Position numbers and translations under genes: made by a program. Below, piece after piece: positions 7,596-10,627 of a stretch of 10,627 nucleotides of DNA (within the stretch, counting starts at the first letter, position 1; each line of letters begins with the position of its first letter). This DNA is from an uncultured Porphyromonadaceae bacterium. Lineage in GTDB: Bacteria; Bacteroidota; Bacteroidia; Bacteroidales; Muribaculaceae. Below the pieces are notes generated by a model that saw nothing but the letters and a program-made list of their open reading frames with translations, did not search any database and was not told the DNA's origin. Location of the stretch: contig CAMWQF010000069.1 of assembly GCA_947176285.1 (NCBI GenBank), positions 1 to 10,627 of the forward strand, given 5' to 3'.

Positions 7596-7904
7596 AGGGA
7601 ATCTGTAGCAGCGCACCTCATGTGCGCACTTAATTACATATTATAAAAGCGTTTATCTGACGCTCTTTCTTGACCACTTGAAACCTGGAAAATTTCAAAT
7701 CATCGTCAGGAATGAGACAACGATAGATGCCTATAAGGAGTGTATACCCACTGTCTGGGTGGCGCGCGAGCGTCACGCATTAATGTTGATATACATATTC
7801 CGCGTGAGGCTTCTGCGTTGTTCGTTCTACGGTGATGGGCAGTTTCCAGGGCCTCAAGTGGTGGGACGAACAACAGGTATCGGCTCTCACGCTTTTTTAT
7901 TTTT
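7553..7904 (+). ncRNA. Structured RNA of about 350 nt: leader of the lipoprotein gene or independent small RNA
   Basis: The span is bounded by a consensus promoter and a terminator and holds no convincing protein. Successive hairpins are visible: the 5' cassette hairpin (7563-7595); GCGCAC/GTGCGC (7611-7627); AGCGT/ACGCT (around 7648-7664); TTGAAA/TTTCAA (around 7679-7699); and ACCCA/TGGGT (7746-7760). The final long hairpin runs from 7802 to 7892 and leads into a T-run. I see no hallmarks of tmRNA, RNase P RNA or SRP RNA (no GAGGAAAGTCC, no tmRNA 5' end, no SRP tetraloop domain). A 6S-like RNA, or one of the Bacteroidales RNA motifs in Rfam, remains possible. If transcription reads through, it would be a 390-nt leader for the lipoprotein at 7951. 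Ends are estimated. Confidence 0.6.
7802..7904 (+). terminator. Long terminator hairpin ending the leader RNA, with a competing pairing
   Basis: GCGTGAG (7802-7808) pairs with CTCACGC (7886-7892), and GTTGTTCGTTC (7817-7827) pairs with GGACGAACAAC (7864-7874), 11 bp with one G-U, around a 36-nt apical region. TTTTTTATTTTT follows directly (7893-7904). TCACGC at 7773-7778 can instead pair with 7802-7807, which would open the base of the terminator. That is the geometry of an attenuator, with the lipoprotein gene starting 47 bp after the T-run. Confidence 0.68.
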
Positions 7905-7950
7905 CGGGTCAAACCTGAGTTGCCATAGACCCAAGAAAATGTTTCACAGC

Positions 7951-8313
7951 ATGAAAAAATTATTGTTAACAAGTGTTGCTTGTCTTGCACTTCTATGCAC
8001 AAGCTGTAGCATCTCTCAACAGGCTACCAACAACACTAACCTGACTCAGACTGAAGTAGTTTTGGCTAAAAAGAACTACAAGATTGTAGGTCAAGTATCT
8101 GGAGAATCTAACCAGAACTATTGGTTTGGGATAGGAGGCCTATCAAAAAAATCTCTAAGAGAATCCGCCATGTCTGATATGTACAAAAACGCTAACCTCA
8201 AGGGATCTCAGGCTATCATCAATGTAAATGTAAGTTATAAGAACAAATTCATCTTAATTTATACAGGAGCTAAGGCTATTGCCACCGGTACTGTTATTGA
8301 ATTCACCGAGTAA
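7951..8313 (+). CDS. Small lipoprotein, probably of a DUF6567-like family
   Basis: This 120-residue exported lipoprotein starts at the ATG at 7951. The frame stays open upstream to a TTG at 7678, but that stretch is structured leader, and only the 7951 start gives a signal peptide. The sequence 'MKKLLLTSVACLALLCTSC' places the lipid-modified cysteine at C19. The mature part has 'LTQTEVVLAKKNYKIVGQVSGE', then 'WFGIGGLSKKSLRESAMSDMYKNANLKGSQAIINVNVSYKN' and 'ATGTVIEF'. This pattern recurs in small Bacteroides and Prevotella lipoproteins that I associate, from memory, with DUF6567. No biochemical function is known to me. Expression is probably set by the long structured leader ending at 7904, since no nearer consensus promoter is visible. 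Confidence 0.85.
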   Translation: MKKLLLTSVACLALLCTSCSISQQATNNTNLTQTEVVLAKKNYKIVGQVSGESNQNYWFGIGGLSKKSLRESAMSDMYKNANLKGSQAIINVNVSYKNKFILIYTGAKAIATGTVIEFTE

Positions 8314-8395
8314 CTATATCATACAGAATCATAGGTATTTATTTTGAAAGCACAAAATAGTTACTTATACAAGCAATCAAAATCATAGAAAAATT

Positions 8396-8427
8396 CCCCA
8401 AAGGCTATCGAATGGATGCCTTTGGGG
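8396..8427. terminator. Perfect 10-bp hairpin, possible terminator
   Basis: CCCCAAAGGC (8396-8405) and GCCTTTGGGG (8418-8427) pair perfectly around a 12-nt loop, 82 bp after the lipoprotein stop. On the plus strand only ATAACATTT follows. On the minus strand AATTTTT follows, so it would stop minus-strand transcription better. It may end the lipoprotein transcript inefficiently. Confidence 0.55.
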
Positions 8428-8543
8428 ATAACATTTATATTAGTGAGGTTTCACAATCAGAACAAACTGCACAAAAAACGTGTTATATTATAAACAATAT
8501 GTATTCTTGTAATTCACCACAACCCCAAAGCCAATAATAGATT

Positions 8544-8837
8544 ATGATAAATTTCCCTCTAAAAGAAATCAGATCATATCTTTCCTCTGTGCCCATTGAC
8601 AAGGCATGGCTTTTTGGGTCGTTCGCACGCGGGGAAGAAACTGAAAACAGCGATATAGATCTCCTTGTGCAATTTACACAAGGTGCTAAACTTGGACTGC
8701 AATATTTCCACATAATCAATGATCTTGAATCGTTAGCTAAAAGAAGGATTGATCTTGTAGAACTCTCTATGCTTGATCCATTTGTCGCACCATTCGTCAA
8801 CAAAGAACGAATACTTATTTATGAGAGAACCGCTTAG
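8544..8837 (+). CDS. mntA: MntA-type minimal nucleotidyltransferase antitoxin
   Basis: This 97-residue protein is a DNA polymerase beta-fold minimal nucleotidyltransferase. It carries the exact GS-X10-DxD motif: G25-S26, D37 and D39 ('GSFARGEETENSDID'), with the third acidic residue probably D70 in 'RRIDLVEL'. In studied MntA-HepT pairs this enzyme transfers AMP from ATP onto a tyrosine of the HEPN toxin and inactivates it. The gene overlaps the HEPN gene by 17 bp, the standard coupled arrangement. A weak -7-like box (TATTCTTG, 8502-8509) lies upstream without a clear -33 partner, so the promoter is uncertain. The family call is firm; the gene symbol rests on family and arrangement. Confidence 0.9.
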   Translation: MINFPLKEIRSYLSSVPIDKAWLFGSFARGEETENSDIDLLVQFTQGAKLGLQYFHIINDLESLAKRRIDLVELSMLDPFVAPFVNKERILIYERTA

Positions 8838-9168
8838 AGACCAACTCCGTTTAATCCATATTGTCGAGGCCTGCGACAGGATAAGATTATATTTCCCTAA
8901 TGATGAGATTCCATTGTTAGACTCGAAATCAATCGAGTTCTTCGGATTAGTCAAGAATCTTGAGATTATTGGCGAAGCTGCTTATATGCTTACACCTGAA
9001 TTTAAAATATCTCATTCTGAGATAGAATGGAACGATATAATTCGGATGCGACATCTATTAGTGCATGGATACTATCATATCAGCCCTCAAATAGTCAAAG
9101 AGATAACAGAGAAAGAAATACCAGCACTAAAAAAACAAATCACCGCTTATCTCTCTGAATACGAATAA
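8821..9168 (+). CDS. hepT: HepT-type HEPN (DUF86) toxin
   Basis: This all-helical 115-residue HEPN protein is the toxin partner of the nucleotidyltransferase upstream. The RX4HxY catalytic motif is intact: R77, H82 and Y84 in 'RMRHLLVHGYY'. Arg and His form the RNase site, and the Tyr is the residue AMPylated in characterised pairs. The family signature 'FFGLVKNLEIIGEAAYML' (40-57) is also present. I start it at the ATG at 8821, because an in-frame ATG at 8773 would add 16 residues ('MIHLSHHSSTKNEYLF') that do not resemble the family and lie deep inside mntA. HepT enzymes are RNases, and at least one trims tRNA ends. All key residues are present, so the pair looks functional. Confidence 0.9.
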   Translation: MREPLRDQLRLIHIVEACDRIRLYFPNDEIPLLDSKSIEFFGLVKNLEIIGEAAYMLTPEFKISHSEIEWNDIIRMRHLLVHGYYHISPQIVKEITEKEIPALKKQITAYLSEYE

Positions 9169-9179
9169 ATCATCTTTAT

Positions 9180-9278
9180 CAAATTTTCAAGAAATAATTT
9201 TGCAAATCCAACAAAAGTTTATAACTTTGCGGATGCAGACCGACTTGCGGCATCCCCGGTCCGAGGCTAATGCTTGAG
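9180..9278 (+). repeat. Promoter-plus-hairpin cassette, copy 2
   Basis: This is the second copy of the element at 7499. It matches over 9180-9250, including 34 identical bases at 9217-9250. The hairpin is kept with different bases: GCAT (9250-9253) pairs with ATGC (9270-9273), and CCCCG (9254-9258) pairs with CGAGG (9262-9266) with one C-A mismatch. At the base, CTTG (9244-9247) pairs with TTGAG (9274-9278) partly through G-U. After the hairpin the two copies share nothing; here a protein-coding gene follows directly. Confidence 0.8.
9200..9229 (+). promoter_or_regulatory. Promoter of the DHH-like gene
   Basis: TTG (9200-9202), a 19-bp spacer and TAACTTTG (9222-9229) match the Bacteroidota consensus and are identical to copy 1 in both boxes. 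The preferred start codon at 9291 lies about 60 bp downstream of the -7 box, leaving room for the conserved hairpin in the leader. Confidence 0.82.
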
Positions 9279-9290
9279 AGAAGAATAATT

Positions 9291-10247
9291 ATGATTAAAG
9301 AAATCTTTCAGAGAAACCCGAACATCATTATCAATACTGATATTGATGGTTTTCTGTCCGGAATTATTTTGCAAAAATATTGCGGTGCAAAAATTGTAGG
9401 TTTTAGCAATAGTAAAAAGGAAATATGGGTAACTCCTGAGGTAAAATCTATCTATGACCCTGTCTATATAGATTTGTATGTTGTCAGACCGGATGTAATC
9501 TGCATAGAACAACATATAATTGCTCATAACAACGAGCATCTTCAAAGAATAAAGAGTTTAGGAACCAAAATTAACCCCAACAATGAACGTGGCAGAACTT
9601 TCTGTGGGGATGGCGAAGGAGATTATTTTCATAAGTATCCTTTCGGTACCGTTCATTACCTAATCACACTACTTGCCCGGGAAGGCATAGATGTTATGCT
9701 TCCATCTCTTGAAGAGACCATTTCGGTTCCTCATACACATCTCAAAACCTCTCTAGGTCAGATTTTGCTCCGTGCTGATGATGCTCTCTTTACTACGTTA
9801 AAGGGTTATCCGGATAATGCTAAAGATTGGTGGAAGTTCCTTTATGATACTAGCAAGAGTTCTACTATTCATCAAATAACCGAATACATTGACAAATTAG
9901 ATCGAAATTTGGCTCAGACTTATAAAAATAATATTGGAGATTTCTTCCTAAGCCTCAAGTGCGATGGAACAGACGGTGCTTTCGATAATATTATAAATCC
10001 GGATGGTTCACTTCAGAAACGGGTTCAAGATTTTTATGATTGTATAAAAATATTCATGAATGAGGAGGAACTTCCAAAACTTCCCACCAGTCTCATTCTT
10101 CATGAAGGGGAATTCAGAAAAACGTTAATGAGAAAGGATTTCGATACTAGTATCTTGGAACATCCTCAAATGTATTCCTATGCCTATATATACGGACCTT
10201 ATTCTAGAAACCAGAATTTTAGTTACACGCTCAATATGACAGATTAA
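9291..10247 (+). CDS. Uncharacterised protein resembling a divergent DHH-family phosphoesterase
   Basis: I do not recognise a named family. The 318 residues begin with 'NIIINTDIDGFLSGIIL' (D17, D19), which resembles motif I of DHH phosphoesterases (DxDG). Later come an Asp in 'VYIDLYV' (D61), 'ICIEQHIIAHN' (73-80) where true family members have DHH, and 'LLRADDA' (D163, D164) like the fourth metal-binding motif. Order and spacing fit DHH/RecJ/NrnA-type enzymes that cut short RNA, DNA or nucleotide second messengers, but the DHH triad reads EQH, so activity may be altered. There is no signal peptide, so it should be cytosolic. I prefer the ATG at 9291, because an in-frame ATG at 9270 lies within the conserved leader hairpin. 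It stands alone among toxin-antitoxin genes, and its base composition is A+T-rich like theirs. A defence or nucleotide-signal role is speculation. Confidence 0.55.
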   Translation: MIKEIFQRNPNIIINTDIDGFLSGIILQKYCGAKIVGFSNSKKEIWVTPEVKSIYDPVYIDLYVVRPDVICIEQHIIAHNNEHLQRIKSLGTKINPNNERGRTFCGDGEGDYFHKYPFGTVHYLITLLAREGIDVMLPSLEETISVPHTHLKTSLGQILLRADDALFTTLKGYPDNAKDWWKFLYDTSKSSTIHQITEYIDKLDRNLAQTYKNNIGDFFLSLKCDGTDGAFDNIINPDGSLQKRVQDFYDCIKIFMNEEELPKLPTSLILHEGEFRKTLMRKDFDTSILEHPQMYSYAYIYGPYSRNQNFSYTLNMTD

Positions 10248-10283
10248 GGCTCCACTGAGTCAAGATATTCCTAAAGTTCTCAC

Positions 10284-10306
10284 GCAGAGGGCGCAGAGGA
10301 GCAGAG
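10284..10306. repeat. Short GCAGAG-unit repeat
   Basis: Three close copies of GCAGAG (at 10284, 10293 and 10301) lie 37-54 bp after the DHH-like stop codon. Such short degenerate units are common in intergenic repeats, and no function is visible. The rest of 10248-10498 holds no gene. It contains two related stretches, GCTTCGCAACTCGG (near 10348) and GCTTCGCATCGCCCGG (near 10390), and the hairpin listed next. Confidence 0.4.
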
Positions 10307-10421
10307 TTACTTAAATGATGAATTAAAAATCATTAATGAAATTTTGGCTTCGCAACTCGGTTTTTGCAAGATCACAAAGAATTTCGTGCTGCTTCGCATC
10401 GCCCGGAGAACGCATAGAATA

Positions 10422-10438
10422 AGCGCAGTCACTGCGCT
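10422..10438. terminator. Hairpin between convergent genes, possible terminator
   Basis: AGCGCAG (10422-10428) and CTGCGCT (10432-10438) pair perfectly around the loop TCA, about 60 bp past the minus-strand yafQ-like stop and 175 bp past the DHH-like stop. On the plus strand a T-rich stretch (10449-10459) follows after a 10-base gap. On the minus strand there is no T-run. It is a plausible but imperfect terminator. Confidence 0.45.
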
Positions 10439-10498
10439 ATAGAATTACTTTATTTTTTCAAATTCTCGACTATAACGAAAAAAATATATCTCGCAATA

Positions 10499-10627
10499 TC
10501 AAAAAATATCACTATGGGTACCAGTTTGCAAAAGCAACAGAATGACATCATCTTCATCATACTCCCATAAAAGCAACCAATCAGGAGTAATATGACATTC
10601 CCAACAATAATCAAACTTAGAAGAAAG
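10499..10627 (-). CDS. YafQ-family mRNA interferase toxin, C-terminal part only
   Basis: Reading the minus strand from the window edge, 42 codons end in TGA (10501-10499). The peptide contains 'WECHITPDWLLLWEYDEDDV' and ends 'LLQTGTHSDIF'. This is the characteristic end of YafQ toxins of the RelE superfamily, which cleave mRNA in the ribosome: the His and Asp of 'ECHITPDW' and the His of 'GTHSDIF' match the family's catalytic residues. Roughly the first half of the usual 90 or so residues lies beyond the window. A DinJ/RelB-type antitoxin gene would be expected just upstream on the same strand, outside the window. The visible part shows no frameshift. Confidence 0.85.
   Translation of the reverse strand, partial: LSSKFDYCWECHITPDWLLLWEYDEDDVILLLLQTGTHSDIF

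Noticed and set aside
7549..7905. tmRNA, RNase P RNA or SRP RNA gene.
   Set aside because: None of their conserved sequences could be found on either strand: no tmRNA tRNA-like ends, no GAGGAAAGTCC, no SRP domain IV motif. A 6S-type RNA is not excluded.
7678..7950. Upstream extension of the lipoprotein reading frame to a TTG at 7678, adding 91 residues.
   Set aside because: The added sequence overlaps hairpins and the terminator of the structured RNA, lacks protein-like features and would bury the lipoprotein signal peptide.
7706..8002. Minus-strand open frame of 98 codons across the structured RNA.
   Set aside because: It is antisense to the RNA and the lipoprotein start, has no promoter of its own, and its openness follows from G+C-rich stems.
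8773..8820. Earlier hepT start at the ATG at 8773.
   Set aside because: The extra residues are unlike HepT N-termini and lie deep within mntA; the ATG at 8821 gives the family's usual length.
10248..10498. CRISPR array or transposon end in the repeat-bearing intergenic region.
   Set aside because: The GCAGAG units are too short and irregular, there are no uniform spacers, and no terminal inverted repeats or transposase are seen.

Overview
The window looks like chromosomal DNA from a Bacteroidales bacterium (Bacteroides, Prevotella or Muribaculaceae type). The grounds are Bacteroidota promoters of the TTG-N19/20-TAnnTTTG type in front of several genes, secreted GH35 and GH2 glycosidases, a BspA-like leucine-rich-repeat surface protein with a sorting-type tail, and a small Bacteroides-style lipoprotein. 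I cannot name a species from sequence alone.

Layout. (1) 1-1272: 3' part of a BspA-type LRR protein, then a strong terminator. (2) 1291-6422: a glycan-degradation unit. A tandem 19-bp repeat and a consensus promoter precede a secreted GH35 beta-galactosidase-family enzyme, followed 47 bp later by a secreted GH2 enzyme. No SusC/SusD pair is visible, so this is an isolated enzyme pair or the edge of a larger locus. (3) 6491-6800: an 80-residue protein I do not recognise, and a terminator. (4) 6803-7501: a minus-strand HigB/HigA-type toxin-antitoxin operon with its own promoter. (5) 7499-8313: a divergent promoter that begins an approximately 350-nt structured RNA ending in a terminator hairpin, then a small lipoprotein. 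(6) 8544-9168: an MntA/HepT (MNT-HEPN) toxin-antitoxin pair. (7) 9180-10247: a second copy of the promoter and 5' hairpin found at 7499, here driving a protein that resembles a divergent DHH phosphoesterase. (8) 10499-10627: the C-terminal end of a YafQ-family toxin on the minus strand, cut by the window edge.

The left half is ordinary carbohydrate metabolism. The right half (about 6.8-10.6 kb) is more AT-rich and packed with toxin-antitoxin genes of three families, typical of an accessory region, although no integrase, transposase or tRNA is visible. The least explained signal is the promoter-plus-hairpin cassette present twice (7499-7595 and 9180-9278). It is nearly identical through the promoter and the first transcribed bases, and has compensatory base changes in the hairpin stem. 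The first copy heads a long structured leader or small RNA whose terminator stem can be disrupted by an alternative pairing. The second copy places an ATG inside the hairpin.
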